Source of the DNA: Alphaproteobacteria bacterium
GTDB lineage: Bacteria; Pseudomonadota; Alphaproteobacteria; Micropepsales; Micropepsaceae
Length of the DNA stretch: 64,000 nucleotides
Direction: 5' to 3'
Assembly: GCA_017983635.1 (NCBI GenBank)
Contig: JAGOBA010000012.1
Coordinates: 1 to 64,000, forward strand
Part shown: in pieces, positions 29,042 to 38,927 of the stretch
Position numbering within the stretch: position 1 is the first letter of the stretch
Layout: every line of letters begins with the position of its first letter
Notes under the pieces: generated by a model
What the model saw: the letters and a program-made list of their open reading frames with translations, nothing else
The model's database searches: none
Told to the model about the DNA's origin: nothing
Program-made: the position numbers and the translations under genes

Positions 29042-30292
29042 TCAGACCAACGGATCGCCCAACGGCCGGTCGGAGGGGCGCTGCGTCATCTCGTCGGCGA
29101 CGACATCCGTGGTCGTATCCGCCCAATCACCGCTGAGCCGCTCATCGGCGATCGCGATGATCCGCTGGCGCAACGCGTCATCGCGGTTGAGCAGGCTCTC
29201 GAAATCGACCGCGTCGATGATCATCATGTGGGTGCGCGTGACGGCGGTCACGGTGCCCATCCGCTTGACGCGCCTGAGCAGCGCCAGCTCGCCGAAGAAC
29301 TCGCCCGCGCCAAGCTTGATGTGCCGCCGGGGCAGTTCGATCTTCACCTCGCCGTCAGCGATGAAGAACATCCCCTCCGCTTCTTCGCCGCGAGCCGCGA
29401 TCACCGTGCCGGCCGAAACGGCGCGTGTGCGCATGATCTTCATCACCTCGGCGATCGCCGCCGCGTCGAGCGCAGAGAACAACGGCACGCGCGCGACCAT
29501 ACCCCACGTCACCACGAAGTCGCGCCGATGGATCTCGTTCACGAACGCGGTCGCCACGATACCGATCGGCAGCGCAAAGAGCCCAAGCCCGCAGATCATC
29601 ACCACCGCGCCGAACATCTTGCCCAGCGGCGTGATCGGCACCGCATCGCCGTAGCCGATCGTCGTCAGCGTCGCCAGCGCCCACCACATCGCGTCGGGAA
29701 TGGTGCCGAAGCGCTCTGGCTGCGCATGTCCCTCGATGACGTGCATCACCGTGCCGGAAAACACGGCCGTCCCCATCATCAGGATCATCGCGCCGACAAG
29801 CGCACGCCGCTCCTCATAGAGCGCGCGGCCCAGCGTCACCATCGCGGGCGAATAGCGCACAAGCTTCAAGAACCGCAGCAGCCGAAACATGCGCAAAACG
29901 CGCAGATCCATCCCCGGCATGAAGAACGAAAGATAGGACGGCGCGAACGCCAAGAGATCGATGATCTGCGACGGCCGGCTCGCAAACGTGAGCCGACCCC
30001 GAAACGGGCCGCGATGCCGTATGGCGGGAATCTCGATCGACGCCCACAGCCGCACGACGTATTCGACCGTGAAGATGATCACGGAGACAAAGTCGAAGAT
30101 GTAGAACTCGGTCTCGAACGGCTGCTGGATGCTGGGCACGCTCTCCAAGATCACCGCCAGCACGTTTAAGACGATGAGGCCGACCATGAAATCGTCGAAG
30201 ACGCGCGCGCCCGTGCTCGACCCACCGGCCTCGACGACGATGTAACACCACCGCCGCCAACTGAACTTGCTGTCGTCCGCGCGCAGGCTCAC
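29042..30292 (-). CDS. Voltage-gated-type potassium channel with cyclic-nucleotide-binding domain
   Basis: 416 aa: six transmembrane segments, an S4-like helix with regular arginines ([18 protein letters not shown], 131-148), pore filter TTIGYGD at 210-216, an S6, and a C-terminal cyclic-nucleotide-binding domain (about 260-370). In the phosphate-binding cassette [21 protein letters not shown] the Arg is kept, but the usual Ser/Thr-Ala after it is Met-Gly, so nucleotide affinity is uncertain. Overall layout matches the MloK1 class. Its start overlaps the alaS stop by four bases, so it is made from the alaS message. Confidence 0.9.
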   Translation of the reverse strand: MSLRADDSKFSWRRWCYIVVEAGGSSTGARVFDDFMVGLIVLNVLAVILESVPSIQQPFETEFYIFDFVSVIIFTVEYVVRLWASIEIPAIRHRGPFRGRLTFASRPSQIIDLLAFAPSYLSFFMPGMDLRVLRMFRLLRFLKLVRYSPAMVTLGRALYEERRALVGAMILMMGTAVFSGTVMHVIEGHAQPERFGTIPDAMWWALATLTTIGYGDAVPITPLGKMFGAVVMICGLGLFALPIGIVATAFVNEIHRRDFVVTWGMVARVPLFSALDAAAIAEVMKIMRTRAVSAGTVIAARGEEAEGMFFIADGEVKIELPRRHIKLGAGEFFGELALLRRVKRMGTVTAVTRTHMMIIDAVDFESLLNRDDALRQRIIAIADERLSGDWADTTTDVVADEMTQRPSDRPLGDPLV

Positions 30293-32937
30293 GCGCCGGC
30301 CTTCATCGCGTCCGCAATCGCGTCGAGCGCCGCCTGCAGCTTGGCACCGTCGGGCCCGCCGCCTTGCGCCATCTCCGGCCGGCCACCACCGCCTTTGCCG
30401 CCCACGACCTCGACGCCTTTGCGCAGCAGCTCGACCGCGTTGAAGCGCTTGACCAAATCCTCGCTCACGCCGACTGCGATCGCTGCTTTGCCCTCGACCG
30501 AGGTCGCAAACACGACCACGCCCGAGCCGACCTTCGCCTTGCCCTCTTCGACCAGTGTGCGCAGTTCCTTCGGCTCGACGCCCTCGACGATGCGCGCCAT
30601 CAGCTTCACGCCGGCGATCTCGACCGCCTCGTTCGCCGATCCGCCACCGCCGCCCATCGCGAGCTGCCGCCGTGCATCGGCCAGATCGCGCTCAAGCTTT
30701 TTGCGTTCATCGAGCAGGCGGGAAATCCGCTCCGGCAATTCCGCCGGCTGCGCGCGCAGCGCCAACGACGCCTCGCGCACCAGACGTTGTTGCTCGTTGA
30801 GATAGGCAAGGGCACCGGCCCCGGTCAGTGCCTCGATGCGCCGCACGCCGGCCGCCACTGCGCCTTCGCCGACGACCTTCAGCAAACCGATATCGCCGAG
30901 CCGCCGCACATGCGTGCCACCGCAGAGCTCGACCGAATAGGTCTTGCCGCCCTCGACGCCCATCGAAAGCACCCGCACCTCCTCGCCGTACTTCTCGCCG
31001 AAGAGCGCCATCGCGCCTTGCTCGATCGCCTTCTCCGGCGTCATCAGCCGCGTAACGACGTCGTCGTTCGCGCGCACCATGCCGTTGACCATCGTCTCGA
31101 TCGCCGCCAGCTCCGCCTCGCTCACCGCCTTCGGGTGCGCAAAGTCGAATCGCAACTTGTCGGGCCCGACGAGCGACCCCTTCTGCGTCACGTGCGGACC
31201 CAGCACCCGGCGCAACGCCTCGTGCAGCAAATGCGTCGCCGAATGGTTCGCCCGCGTCGCGGTGCGCCGCGCGGTATCGACACGAAGATCGACCACATCG
31301 CCGACCTTCAACGTCCCGCGACCCAACTTACCGAGATGCACGTGCACATCGCCGAGCTTCTTCTGCGTGTCGTTGACCGCGAACTCAGCGCCCGACGCCG
31401 TGAACATGATGCCTTCGTCGCCGACCTGACCGCCCGACTCGCCGTAGAACGGCGTCTGGTTGACGATCACCTGGCCCTCGTCGCCCGCGTCCAGCACGGT
31501 GACCGGCTTGCCGCCTTTGACGAGCGCGGTGACGACGCCTTCGGCGGTTTCGGTTTCGTAACCCAGAAACTCGCTCGCCCCGACTTTTTCGCGCAGCTCG
31601 AACCAAACCGCTTCGGTCGCCGCCTCGCCGGAACCCGCCCACGCCGCGCGCGCGTCGGCCTTCTGCTTCGCCATCGCCGCGTCGAAGCCTGCGCGATCGA
31701 CGCCGATGCCGCGCCCGCGCAACGCGTCTTCCGTCAGGTCATAGGGAAAGCCGAACGTGTCATAGAGCTTGAACGCAACGTCACCGGATAACGTCGTACC
31801 CTTGCCCATGCTGCCCGTCGCTTCGTCGAGCAACTTCAGTCCGCGCTCCAAAGTTTGCCGGAAGCGCGTCTCCTCAAGCTTCAGCGTCTCGGTGATCAAC
31901 GCCTGCGCACGACCGAGTTCGCCATACGCCGCGCCCATCTCGCCGACGAGCACCGGCACCAGCCGCCACATCAACGGCTCTTTCGCGCCCAGGATATGCG
32001 CGTGCCGCATCGCGCGGCGCATGATCCGCCGCAGCACGTAACCGCGTCCCTCGTTCGACGGCAGCACCCCGTCCGCGATCAGGAACGACGATGCGCGCAA
32101 GTGATCCGCGATCACCCGGTGCGAGACCGCATGCGGCCCGTTCACCCGCGTCTGCGACGCTTGCGCCGAGGCATCGATCAGACGCTTGAACAAATCCGTG
32201 TCGTAGTTGTCCGTCTGCCCCTGCAGGATCGACGAAATGCGCTCCAGCCCCATGCCGGTGTCGATCGAAGGTTTCGGCAGCGGCACACGCTTGTCCTTCG
32301 ACGCTTGGTCGAACTGCATGAAGACCAGGTTCCAGAACTCGACGAAGCGATCGCCGTCCTGATCTGGCGAGCCCGGCGGTCCGCCCTGAATCTTGTCGCC
32401 GTAGTCGTAGAAAATCTCCGAACACGGTCCGCACGGACCGGTATCGCCCATCGACCAGAAATTGTCGGCGGTCGGGATGCGGATGATCTTCCCATCCGGA
32501 AAGCCCGCGATCTTCTTCCAAAGCCCCGCCGCCTCGTCATCGTCCGCATAGACGGTAACCAGCAGCCGCGACTGGTCGAGCGCGAATTCCTTCGTGATCA
32601 GATTCCAAGCGAGCTCGATCGCCACGTCCTTGAAATAGTCGCCGAACGAAAAGTTCCCGAGCATCTCGAAGAACGTGTGGTGCCGCGCCGTGTAGCCGAC
32701 ATTGTCGAGGTCGTTATGCTTGCCGCCCGCGCGCACGCATTTCTGCGACGACACCGCGCGCGTATAGGGCCGCTTCTCGGCGCCCGTGAACACGTTCTTG
32801 AACTGCACCATCCCGGCGTTCGTGAACATGAGCGTCGGGTCGTTCCGCGGCACGAGCGGGGACGACGCCACCGCCTCATGCCCGTGGCGCGCGAAGTAGT
32901 CGAGAAAGGTCGAGCGAATGTCGTTTAGTGCGGTCAT
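30289..32937 (-). CDS. alaS: Alanyl-tRNA synthetase
   Basis: Class II synthetase of 882 aa. Motif 1 is in the N-terminal block ([15 protein letters not shown]), followed by the catalytic domain. The editing domain has zinc ligands in [16 protein letters not shown] and [13 protein letters not shown]. The C-terminal oligomerisation domain ends [19 protein letters not shown]. All parts are full length. It lies downstream of recA, as in many alphaproteobacteria, separated by a long perfect inverted repeat. Confidence 0.97.
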   Translation of the reverse strand: MTALNDIRSTFLDYFARHGHEAVASSPLVPRNDPTLMFTNAGMVQFKNVFTGAEKRPYTRAVSSQKCVRAGGKHNDLDNVGYTARHHTFFEMLGNFSFGDYFKDVAIELAWNLITKEFALDQSRLLVTVYADDDEAAGLWKKIAGFPDGKIIRIPTADNFWSMGDTGPCGPCSEIFYDYGDKIQGGPPGSPDQDGDRFVEFWNLVFMQFDQASKDKRVPLPKPSIDTGMGLERISSILQGQTDNYDTDLFKRLIDASAQASQTRVNGPHAVSHRVIADHLRASSFLIADGVLPSNEGRGYVLRRIMRRAMRHAHILGAKEPLMWRLVPVLVGEMGAAYGELGRAQALITETLKLEETRFRQTLERGLKLLDEATGSMGKGTTLSGDVAFKLYDTFGFPYDLTEDALRGRGIGVDRAGFDAAMAKQKADARAAWAGSGEAATEAVWFELREKVGASEFLGYETETAEGVVTALVKGGKPVTVLDAGDEGQVIVNQTPFYGESGGQVGDEGIMFTASGAEFAVNDTQKKLGDVHVHLGKLGRGTLKVGDVVDLRVDTARRTATRANHSATHLLHEALRRVLGPHVTQKGSLVGPDKLRFDFAHPKAVSEAELAAIETMVNGMVRANDDVVTRLMTPEKAIEQGAMALFGEKYGEEVRVLSMGVEGGKTYSVELCGGTHVRRLGDIGLLKVVGEGAVAAGVRRIEALTGAGALAYLNEQQRLVREASLALRAQPAELPERISRLLDERKKLERDLADARRQLAMGGGGGSANEAVEIAGVKLMARIVEGVEPKELRTLVEEGKAKVGSGVVVFATSVEGKAAIAVGVSEDLVKRFNAVELLRKGVEVVGGKGGGGRPEMAQGGGPDGAKLQAALDAIADAMKAGA

Positions 32938-33024
32938 CTTAGGGGCTCAAATCGGGCCGAATTGTCCGGACGACCGGATGTATCGGCCCGCCCCCGCCCT
33001 GTCCAGGCGACGCAAACTCCCATT

Positions 33025-33114
33025 CGTCGTCATGGCCGGGCTTGACCCGGCCACCCAGGGAAACCGCTCAAGCAGCGACCCTGGGTGGCCGGGTCAAGCC
33101 CGGCCATGACGACG
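33025..33114. repeat. Palindromic repeat, family A, perfect 36-bp inverted pair
   Basis: Left arm 33025-33060 and right arm 33079-33114 are exact reverse complements over 36 bases, separated by 18 bases. The arms contain GGCCGGGCTTGACCCGGCC followed by ACCCAGGG, shared with the outer arms at 5251-5427. Each arm also holds its own small palindrome (GGCCGGGC/..CCCGGCC). It lies between recA and alaS. Confidence 0.92.
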
Positions 33115-33128
33115 TTGATATGAAGACG

Positions 33129-33155
33129 GCCCGGACCTTGGGGGAAGGTCCGGGC
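33129..33155 (-). terminator. Terminator-like hairpin downstream of recA
   Basis: Perfect 11-bp stem (GCCCGGACCTT / AAGGTCCGGGC) with a five-base G or C loop, 67 bases beyond the recA stop. There is no T-run on the recA strand, so it may slow or process the transcript rather than end it alone. Confidence 0.5.
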
Positions 33156-33221
33156 CTATCTCTCCACTTTTGGGGGGCACTGAGGGGGTGGAGAGAATTT
33201 CAGAAGTTCGTTGCGGTGGCT

Positions 33222-34298
33222 CTATTCGTCCTCGTCGCCGTCGTCATCCTTGCCGGCGGTGGCGAGCGCGGTGCCCAAGATGCCCGCATTCGCACGCACG
33301 GCCGCTTCGATCTTCGCCGCGATGTCCGGGTTCTCGGCCAGGAACGCCTTCGCGTTCTCGCGGCCCTGCCCGATCCGTTGGTTGTCGTACGAGAACCACG
33401 ATCCCGACTTCTCGATAATGCCGGCCTTCGACCCGAGATCGACAAGCTCGCCCATCTTCGAAATGCCCGAGCCGTACATGATGTCGAACTCGACCTGACG
33501 GAACGGCGGCGCGACCTTGTTCTTCACGACCTTCACGCGGGTCTGGCTGCCGACGACGTCTTCTTTCTCCTTGATTGCGCCGATGCGGCGAATGTCCAAC
33601 CGCACGGACGAATAGAATTTCAGCGCGTTTCCGCCCGTGGTCGTCTCCGGATTGCCGAACATCACACCGATCTTCATGCGGATCTGGTTGATGAAAATGA
33701 CCATCGTGTTCGAGCGTGAGATCGAAGCCGTGAGCTTGCGCAGTGCCTGGCTCATCAACCGCGCCTGGAGGCCCGGCAGTGAGTCGCCCATCTCGCCTTC
33801 GATTTCGGCCTTCGGTGTCAGCGCCGCGACCGAGTCGACGACCACAATGTCGACCGCGCCCGAGCGCACCAGCGTGTCGGTAATCTCAAGCGCCTGCTCG
33901 CCGGTATCCGGCTGCGACACCAAGAGTTCCGCAATATCGACGCCGAGCTTCTTCGCATAACCGATGTCGAGCGCGTGCTCCGCATCGACGAAGGCCGCAA
34001 CGCCGCCCAGCTTCTGCACCTCGGCCACGACGTGCAGCGTCAAGGTCGTCTTGCCCGACGATTCCGGTCCATAGATTTCGATGACCCGCCCGCGCGGCAG
34101 ACCGCCGATGCCAAGCGCGATATCGAGACCCAACGACCCGGTCGGCACGTATTCGATTTCCTGCGCCTTCACCCCGGCGCCGAGCTTCATCACTGAGCCC
34201 TTGCCGAACTGCCGGTCGATCTGGCTCAAAGCGGCTTCGAGGGCTTTTTTCCGGTCCATTTGGTCCTGCTGTTCTACGACGCGAAGTGCCGAACTCAT
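33222..34298 (-). CDS. recA: Recombinase RecA
   Basis: 358-aa RecA, the strand-exchange filament protein and LexA coprotease activator. Walker [10 protein letters not shown] at 77-85, the [18 protein letters not shown] loop L1 region, and [35 protein letters not shown] covering loop L2 are complete; the acidic tail ends [14 protein letters not shown]7-GTTC SOS box lies 120 bases upstream. Confidence 0.97.
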   Translation of the reverse strand: MSSALRVVEQQDQMDRKKALEAALSQIDRQFGKGSVMKLGAGVKAQEIEYVPTGSLGLDIALGIGGLPRGRVIEIYGPESSGKTTLTLHVVAEVQKLGGVAAFVDAEHALDIGYAKKLGVDIAELLVSQPDTGEQALEITDTLVRSGAVDIVVVDSVAALTPKAEIEGEMGDSLPGLQARLMSQALRKLTASISRSNTMVIFINQIRMKIGVMFGNPETTTGGNALKFYSSVRLDIRRIGAIKEKEDVVGSQTRVKVVKNKVAPPFRQVEFDIMYGSGISKMGELVDLGSKAGIIEKSGSWFSYDNQRIGQGRENAKAFLAENPDIAAKIEAAVRANAGILGTALATAGKDDDGDEDE

Positions 34299-34417
34299 GT
34301 TCGTTGTTCCTTATTTCATCAGGGGTGGGCGGCTGCAACGCAACGAGATGTACGCTGTTCGTTCTGATTTCGCAACTGATAGTTAAGATATTGAAATAAT
34401 TGATATTTATGACTCAA

Positions 34418-34432
34418 GTTCAGTCTTAGTTC
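34418..34432. promoter_or_regulatory. SOS (LexA) box upstream of recA
   Basis: GTTC at 34418-34421 and GTTC at 34429-34432, exactly seven bases apart: the direct-repeat operator of alphaproteobacterial LexA. It lies in an AT-rich stretch 120 bases before the recA start, consistent with an operator over the recA promoter. Confidence 0.85.
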
Positions 34433-34581
34433 CAAAAATGATCCTATAAAAATATCCCCTTCAAGAACGTAGAACTTTTAACGTACACTGCGTTCGCCGC
34501 CGCATCGCTTGTGGAGAGCCCGAGCATCGCGCCCAATTCCGCGCAATTATCCCCTTAAAGACACGTGCGACTCGGCCCGCG

Positions 34582-34746
34582 ATGAAGAAAAGACCGCCCC
34601 CACCCCAGCGCCGACCCCAAGACGCCATGGCCCGCTTCGACCGCCTCCTGGCAACAATGGCGCCCAAACCCAACGCACCCGAAACCCCGCGCAAGCCGGC
34701 AAAGCCCAAACCCGCGAAGAAAAAGAAGACGAACCGCCACGATTGA
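34582..34746 (+). CDS. Possible small basic protein (54 aa)
   Basis: Short frame starting MKKRPPPPQRRPQDAMARFD, continuing with a helix-like RFDRLLATMA and a Pro/Lys-rich tail ending KKKKTNRHD. Third codon positions are strongly C/G as in the genome's real genes, and the tripartite layout (basic head, short amphipathic helix, PK-rich tail) resembles small uncharacterised alphaproteobacterial proteins. Against it: no clear ribosome site. The product would be very basic and could bind nucleic acid. It lies between recA and the TetR gene, which converges on it. Confidence 0.4.
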   Translation: MKKRPPPPQRRPQDAMARFDRLLATMAPKPNAPETPRKPAKPKPAKKKKTNRHD

Positions 34747-34781
34747 AACGCGAACCGAGCGAAGAACGCCTCTTCGCAACC

Positions 34782-35357
34782 TCAACGCTTCGCGCGCTCG
34801 TAACCGCGCACCAACCGCAGCAACGCATCCTCAAACTCAGGCCTGGCAAGCCCCGGATAGCCCTCAAGCACCGCGGCACGCACGACACCGACCACCGCGC
34901 GTGTCATCACGAACGCATCGAGCCGCGAATAACCCTTCTGCAACGGCAACTGATTGGCGGTTCGGTCGATTGCCGCCCCATGCGTCGACGAAAGCTCGCC
35001 AGCGATCGAAGCCCGCACGATCGCCCGCCGCGTCGCGGGCTTTCCCTCAAGCACCCAGATCAGCCGACGGATCGAGAGCCGCATCACGTCCCTGCCCGCC
35101 AAACGCGCCGTATCGAGTTCCAGCCGCTCCTGCTCGCGCCGGGCCATCGCAATTAGGATGGCCTCCTTGTTCGGGAAATACTGATAGATCGTCCCAACGC
35201 TGACGCCCGCTCGCTCCGCCAACCGATTGGTGTTGAAAGCGCGTTCGCCCTCGCGTTCCAAAATCTGAGTTGCCGCTTCGAAAATCAAATCTTGCGTCGC
35301 CCGCGACCGTGTCTGCTTCGGCCTGCGCCGCGCCAAACGCGCCCTCACTGTCGCCAC
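34782..35357 (-). CDS. TetR family transcriptional regulator
   Basis: 191 aa. The N-terminal HTH is typical: TQDLIFEAATQILEREGERAFNTNRLAERAGVSVGTIYQYFPNKEAIL. The remaining helices form the ligand and dimer domain. The GTG at 35357 is preferred over a TTG ten codons upstream because GAGGAGG ends five bases before it. It is divergent from the hotdog thioesterase gene, with a palindrome between them that is the likely operator, so it probably represses itself and that gene. Confidence 0.9.
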   Translation of the reverse strand: MATVRARLARRRPKQTRSRATQDLIFEAATQILEREGERAFNTNRLAERAGVSVGTIYQYFPNKEAILIAMARREQERLELDTARLAGRDVMRLSIRRLIWVLEGKPATRRAIVRASIAGELSSTHGAAIDRTANQLPLQKGYSRLDAFVMTRAVVGVVRAAVLEGYPGLARPEFEDALLRLVRGYERAKR

Positions 35358-35388
35358 CGCAACCTCCTCATAAAACGCGAGTACCAAG

Positions 35389-35409
35389 AATCTGAGCTTA
35401 GCTCATATT
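35389..35409. promoter_or_regulatory. Palindromic operator between TetR gene and thioesterase
   Basis: AAT-c-TGAGC-TTA-GCTCA-t-ATT: a 21-base palindrome with one mismatched pair, placed between the two divergent starts. Length and symmetry fit a TetR dimer site. Confidence 0.7.
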
Positions 35410-35433
35410 CAACGCACCAAAAGAGGAACCGCC

Positions 35434-35865
35434 ATGACCTGGGCCACCGACCGCCTTGCCGCATTGGCCGCAGGCGCAACCGACGTGCCGCCTGTCGTGC
35501 AAACGCTGAAACTCGGGACGCTTGACGAGTGGGGCGCAGGCTGGGCCAAGAAGCGCTGGTCCGCCTCGCCCGAAATCCTGAACGGCGACGGCACAATGTT
35601 CGGCGGCTACATTGCAGCGCTCGCCGATCAGATCTTGACCTTCGCCGCGATGTCCGTCGTGGACGACAACACCGCGTTCCGCACCGCGAACCTAAGCCTG
35701 CAATTCGTCAAGCTTACGCGGGGCGAACCACTGATCGTCGAGGGTCGCGTTTTGTCCCAATCGAAACAGATCATCGCCGTCGAAGCCGAAATTCGAACGG
35801 AGTCCGGCGCGCTGGTGGCCAAGGCCTCAGGGCAGCAGATCGTAACCCGCTACGCCGCCGCATAG
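35434..35865 (+). CDS. Hotdog-fold thioesterase, PaaI-like
   Basis: 143 aa with the hotdog pattern: LNGDGTMFGGYIAALADQILTFAAMSVV (the central helix with the catalytic-type Asp in ALADQ), TANLSLQFVKLTRGEPLIVEGRVL, and a final IAVEAEIRTESGALVAKASGQQIV. Members hydrolyse acyl-CoA esters. It is divergent from the TetR gene and likely under its control. Its last 16 bases overlap the convergent MFS gene. Confidence 0.88.
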   Translation: MTWATDRLAALAAGATDVPPVVQTLKLGTLDEWGAGWAKKRWSASPEILNGDGTMFGGYIAALADQILTFAAMSVVDDNTAFRTANLSLQFVKLTRGEPLIVEGRVLSQSKQIIAVEAEIRTESGALVAKASGQQIVTRYAAA

Positions 35866-36986
35866 TGTCGCCGCAACATGCCGCCAATCGCGATGACCGC
35901 CGGCAGCGCCAGCAGAACCGTGACGCCTGCCGACACACCGCCGTAGAGGAGCCCCGCCGAAAGCAGCAGCACGGCGAAACAGCCGATGTCCCACCCGCCC
36001 TCCGTCGCCATGTGAAAGCGCAACGGACACGGCGACGCCTTCGCCAGATTATAGACCGCCGTCATCAGCGTCGGCACATAGAAGCACATTGCAAACACGC
36101 CGAACACGTTGGCGACGACCGCCAACCAAGGTGTTCCCAAACTCGTGCCCCGCAACACGATCGCCAAAACCATCAGCGCAAACACAAAGACGACCGCGCG
36201 CGCCCCGTGCCCCGCGTCGATTCCTTTGCCGAGCAGCAAACCGCCCGCCGCCCCCGCAAGCGCGGCCAACGTCATCGCCCCGCCGAACGAAGCATAACTC
36301 TTGTCGAGCGCCACAAAGAGCGCGATCCACCACACCAGGATGAACGCGCCGGTGAACCACCCATGCGCTGCGAAGATCTGCGCCGCCGGCAGTGCCTGAG
36401 CGAAAGCTCCCGGCGCCTCTGCCCGCACGCGCGGCGCCGGAAGCGCGAGCAATGGCAGAACGGCCAGCGCCTGCACCAACCCCGCCGCCGCGAACGTCAC
36501 CCCAACCCCAAGCGTAACCATGCCCCAGGTCCCCGCGATCGGCGCCACGATGCCGATCAGCGCAACGATCGCCTCCCGCGCGCTGATCTGATGCCCGCGA
36601 TGCTCGCTGTCGCCGAGCGAGGCAAAGTACGCGTGATAGCTCGTCCAATAGAACGCATCGCCGAGCGCCGAAAACAAACACCGCAGCACCAGTCCGATAG
36701 ACACGCCGTCGATATAGGCCGCCGCCGGATACTGACACGCCAGCAGCAACGTCCCGACGATCAGCGCCGCCTTCAACCCGAACCGCTTCGCCACCGGCAG
36801 AACAAGCGGCCGCGACACGAACCGCCCAAAGACGGTCGCCGCCAGCGCCAACAATGCCCCCGGCGGCGAAAGCCCTGCGCGCACGAAGTAGACAAGCAAG
36901 AACGTCCCGGCCGCCGCCGACGCAAACGCCTGAATTGCATAATGAACGTTGACGCGGTTGACCGCGCTGTTCGTCAGATAAGCCAT
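35850..36986 (-). CDS. MFS transporter
   Basis: 378-aa membrane protein with about twelve hydrophobic segments and an MFS-like layout: HYAIQAFASAAAGTFLLVYFVRAGLSPP (helix 1), GRFVSRPLVLPVAKRFG in the position of the helix 2-3 loop, and a long central stretch (ALPAPRVRAEAPGAFAQ). Start taken at MAYLTNSAVNR; an upstream TTG would add 15 residues. Substrate unknown. It overlaps the thioesterase gene tail-to-tail. Confidence 0.8.
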   Translation of the reverse strand: MAYLTNSAVNRVNVHYAIQAFASAAAGTFLLVYFVRAGLSPPGALLALAATVFGRFVSRPLVLPVAKRFGLKAALIVGTLLLACQYPAAAYIDGVSIGLVLRCLFSALGDAFYWTSYHAYFASLGDSEHRGHQISAREAIVALIGIVAPIAGTWGMVTLGVGVTFAAAGLVQALAVLPLLALPAPRVRAEAPGAFAQALPAAQIFAAHGWFTGAFILVWWIALFVALDKSYASFGGAMTLAALAGAAGGLLLGKGIDAGHGARAVVFVFALMVLAIVLRGTSLGTPWLAVVANVFGVFAMCFYVPTLMTAVYNLAKASPCPLRFHMATEGGWDIGCFAVLLLSAGLLYGGVSAGVTVLLALPAVIAIGGMLRRHYAAA

Positions 36987-37348
36987 GAAGTTACCGGAAG
37001 TGAATGGAAGAGAGGACGTGTGAACGCTCAAGCCGCCAACGCGGGCTCAGCAAAAGCGCGAAGCCGAAACTCAGCTATCGGATGCGAACAACGCCACACA
37101 TGCGGAGGGAATCCCTCTTGCCTCAGAACGACACTATGACCCCGTTTCCCCAAGGCCCGCAAGTGCGCGAAAGTCACATCGCAACCGCTCATCCATCACA
37201 CATCCTGGCGGCGAGGCGTTCGGAATACGCCGTGTGCACCAAATCGTGACGAGACCTACTATCGACGGCAATCTCACCATCAACTAATCTCGTGTCGCCG
37301 CCACAGTGCAACGACATCCGTCGCAGCTCCCAACTCAAGCGATTCAAT
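36987..37348. other. Gene-free stretch
   Basis: No convincing coding region in either direction; base composition is less GC-biased than the neighbouring genes. It holds the promoters of the divergent MFS and metallo-hydrolase genes. No palindrome longer than a few bases and no repeat family member seen. Confidence 0.5.
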
Positions 37349-38350
37349 ATGCCTAGAGCACTCTTGCTGACCATACTGATGACGGCGCTCTCCTCAGTTG
37401 CATCCGCGGACACTCCACCGCCGCCGATCGCAGCTCCCGCACAGGAATTGCTGCCCGACATTTTCTTGCTTCCGGGTGCGTCGTATCCTTCGCGCGGACC
37501 GGACGGCAACACCGTTGTGTTCGTGGCACCGGCAGGACTGGTCGTGGTCGATACCGGCAGGCACATTTGGCACAGCCAGGGAATTCTGAACTTTGCGTCC
37601 GGCAAGTCCGCGACGATCGCCGCGATAGTCAACACGCATTGGCATCTCGATCACTCCAGTGGAAACGGCAGACTCAGGGCGGTGTTTCCGAATGCGCCCC
37701 TCTACGCGTCATCCGCGATAGATAAGGCATTGACCGGCTTCCTTGCCCGCAGCGCACAAGACACAAGGGAAAGGCTTGCCAGCGGTTCCTTGAACGAGGT
37801 CCAGACTGAAGAGGCCCAGAACTTCCTGGCGACCATGACGTCGCCGCAAATGCTCCGTCCTGACATCGTCATCGCGCAATCGAGTCAAATGTCGATTGCC
37901 GGGCGGGAGTTTGACGTTCACTTGGCACAGAACGCCGCCACCGATGGCGACGTGTGGCTCTTCGACAAGAAAAATAGGATCGCAGTTGTCGGCGATCTGG
38001 TAACGCTGCCCGCGCCGTATCTTGACACCGCGTGCCCTGGCGGATGGAGCAAAGCATTGGATGAGATCGAAGGCACGCCCTTCGACGTCGCAATTCCCGG
38101 GCACGGCCGACCTATGACGCACGACCAATTCGTGACGTACCGATCCGCGTTCCGCGCCCTTATTGAGTGCGCCAACGCGGCGACGGATTCAAATGACTGT
38201 GCGGCAAGCTGGGTGCGCAACGTGGGCGTCCTCCTGGGCGCCGATGAGGCAATGCATCAGCGCGCGTTGCTTGTGAGCGAAAGCTACATTCGCTTTCTTC
38301 GCAAAAATGGAGGGAAGAGTCCGGATTGCCAGGAAGCGACATCGAAATAG
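37349..38350 (+). CDS. Exported metallo-beta-lactamase-fold hydrolase
   Basis: 333 aa beginning with a signal peptide (LLLTILMTALSSVASA). The zinc motif THWHLDHSSG gives His97, His99, Asp101 and His102; VVVDTG precedes it as in the family, the later Asp lies in VVGDLV and the final His in IPGHGRPM. The layout is like SoxH/quinoprotein-relay-type periplasmic hydrolases and subclass B3-like proteins. Codon use is less biased towards C/G than its neighbours, hinting at transfer. The start has no strong ribosome site. Whether it acts on beta-lactams cannot be judged. Confidence 0.85.
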   Translation: MPRALLLTILMTALSSVASADTPPPPIAAPAQELLPDIFLLPGASYPSRGPDGNTVVFVAPAGLVVVDTGRHIWHSQGILNFASGKSATIAAIVNTHWHLDHSSGNGRLRAVFPNAPLYASSAIDKALTGFLARSAQDTRERLASGSLNEVQTEEAQNFLATMTSPQMLRPDIVIAQSSQMSIAGREFDVHLAQNAATDGDVWLFDKKNRIAVVGDLVTLPAPYLDTACPGGWSKALDEIEGTPFDVAIPGHGRPMTHDQFVTYRSAFRALIECANAATDSNDCAASWVRNVGVLLGADEAMHQRALLVSESYIRFLRKNGGKSPDCQEATSK

Positions 38351-38428
38351 ACGCTTTGGATTGGTAGACGAGCTTCACGACGACACGCCGTTCTCAGTCC
38401 GGATGCACGAGACGCCAAGCGTACACTC

Positions 38429-38908
38429 ATGGACAAACCCGCAACCAAGAAACGAAACCCATCGGCCTCAACCGCCGAAGGCCGATGTCTCTGCGGCAAG
38501 GTGCGCTTCGAGATCGGCGTTCCGGCACGCTGGACCTGGTACGATCACTCGAAGGCGAGCCGTCAGGCGCACGGCGTCACCTATGTCGGCTGTTGGAAAA
38601 GCCGCGTCCGCATCACGAAGGGCGCAACCCACATCGCCCGCTTCGAGCACGAGCAAACCCGCACCACACGAGATTTCTGCACGAGCTGTGGCACGCCGCT
38701 GTTCTACGAGCGCGCCCACTCACCACCAATGATCAACATCCCGCGCGCTGTTCGACACCCGCGCCGGCCGCGAACGCTCTACCACATCGCGATCAAACAA
38801 AGCCCCAAATGGGCCTGCAGAGCCAAACCGCTGGTGCCGCTGAAAGGCTCCGGCGTGTGGGAACGCCCGCGGAGGAAGAAACGCAGCGACACCGAAGGAC
38901 TATTTTAG
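38429..38908 (+). CDS. GFA / CENP-V domain zinc protein
   Basis: 159 aa. The Mss4-like GFA fold shows in GRCLCGKVRFEIG (first Cys pair), the middle VGCWKS, and DFCTSCGTPLFYE (final CxxC). Named after glutathione-dependent formaldehyde-activating enzyme, though most members have no proven activity. The C-terminal 45 residues are unusually rich in Arg, Lys and Pro. It lies between the metallo-hydrolase and a transposase remnant. Confidence 0.82.
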   Translation: MDKPATKKRNPSASTAEGRCLCGKVRFEIGVPARWTWYDHSKASRQAHGVTYVGCWKSRVRITKGATHIARFEHEQTRTTRDFCTSCGTPLFYERAHSPPMINIPRAVRHPRRPRTLYHIAIKQSPKWACRAKPLVPLKGSGVWERPRRKKRSDTEGLF

Positions 38909-38927
38909 GACGCGCGGGCGGCAAGTC

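Noticed and set aside
37004..37249. 81-codon rightward frame upstream of the metallo-hydrolase
   Set aside because: No ribosome site, no recognisable pattern and codon use unlike the genome.
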